Assembly (NCBI GenBank): GCA_021129875.1 | Contig: JAJOKK010000212.1 | Span: forward strand, 1 to 5,877 | Direction: 5' to 3' | DNA: 5,877 nt | DNA from: Candidatus Bipolaricaulota bacterium | GTDB taxonomy: Bacteria > Bipolaricaulota > Bipolaricaulia > UBA7950 > UBA9294 | In this document: piece by piece, positions 5,746-5,877 of the stretch | Layout of the letters: the number at the start of each line of letters is the position of its first letter | How positions within the stretch are numbered: position 1 is the first letter of the stretch | Translations under genes and position numbers: made by a program | The notes under the pieces: model-generated | What the model was told of the DNA's origin: nothing | What the model saw: only the letters and a program-made list of their open reading frames with translations | Databases searched by the model: none

Positions 5746-5783
5746 CACCCTCCCTTTACTCCTCCCATCAAGAGAGGGGGGTG
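5746..5783. repeat. Inverted repeat, CACCCTCC / GGGGGGTG
   Basis: The eight-base arms at 5746-5753 and 5776-5783 pair with one wobble, and the loop is itself C/T-rich and A/G-rich. The style (C/T run, short loop, G/A run) matches the next element at 5832-5855, suggesting a cluster of dispersed intergenic repeats. Confidence 0.5.
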
Positions 5784-5831
5784 CGGACTTGCTATTCTTA
5801 TAGGGGCGCATCTCTTCCGCTGTTTTAAATC

Positions 5832-5855
5832 CCCTCTCCCTGTTATGGGAGAGGG
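5832..5855. repeat. CCCTCTCCC hairpin of a widespread intergenic repeat type
   Basis: Perfect nine-base arms CCCTCTCCC (5832-5840) and GGGAGAGGG (5847-5855) enclose a TGTTAT loop and are followed by TTAGGGTGAGGGGG. This layout resembles a family of non-coding repeats seen in many bacterial genomes, whose minus-strand translation gives a familiar spurious LTLTLSHNRERG peptide, visible here too. Read on the minus strand it is followed by ATTTAAAA, so it might weakly terminate a gene arriving from the right. Confidence 0.65.
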
Positions 5856-5877
5856 TTAGGGTGAGGGGGAACAATCT

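Noticed and set aside
5389..5874. 161-codon minus-strand frame at the right edge
   Set aside because: It begins with an LTLTLSHNRERG peptide, a known artefact of the intergenic CCCTCTCCC repeat, and then runs antisense to the real gene.
5832..5877. Intrinsic terminator for the large gene
   Set aside because: The stem is strong, but on the + strand it is followed by TTAGGGTGAGG rather than a T-run, and it lies 180 bases after the stop codon.

Overview
The window is bacterial DNA from a GC-rich genome with strong Shine-Dalgarno use. It holds three complete genes, all on the + strand, separated by unusually repeat-laden spacers. The genes are pgsA (phosphatidylglycerophosphate synthase, 499-1047), rnhB (ribonuclease HII, 1287-1907) and a large secreted multidomain protein (2074-5652). 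None of these fixes the taxon. The mix of a PKD / DUF11 / lamin-tail surface protein with word-repeat-filled spacers would fit a poorly characterised or candidate phylum, but that is only a guess. No cas, transposase, integrase or phage gene is visible.

Positions 1-498 contain no convincing gene. They hold two perfect copies of a 71-bp sequence 208 bp apart, a heptamer array (80-135) and an octamer array (156-195) between them, and a row of hairpins leading up to the pgsA ribosome binding site. pgsA is an intact inner-membrane enzyme with the full CDP-alcohol phosphotransferase motif.

Positions 1048-1286 hold a third word array, a two-repeat CRISPR-like unit (37-nt repeats ending in GATTGAAAC or GACTGAAAC, with a 30-nt spacer), and hexamer-rich DNA that is partly the reverse complement of that spacer. 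rnhB follows, with a GTG start and a near-perfect Shine-Dalgarno sequence. A fourth word array begins at the base after its stop codon. A plausible sigma-70-type promoter (2015-2043) then drives the big gene.

The big protein (1192 aa) reads in order: signal peptide, one DUF11-like beta domain, four PKD-type domains in an A-A-B-B pattern, three DUF11-like domains, a lamin-tail domain, and an unassigned beta-rich C-terminus. It is probably an extracellular or cell-envelope adhesive or structural protein with no recognisable anchor. The last two PKD units are nearly identical in DNA (110 of 114 bases), which indicates recent duplication or gene conversion. After it, 5653-5877 contains three inverted repeats of the kind found in dispersed intergenic repeats.

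The three genes have no obvious shared pathway. The first two are housekeeping genes (phospholipid synthesis; removal of ribonucleotides from DNA), and the third looks like an independently transcribed accessory gene. The oddest feature is the spacers: each of the three gaps before or between the genes carries its own degenerate tandem array of 6-8-bp words.
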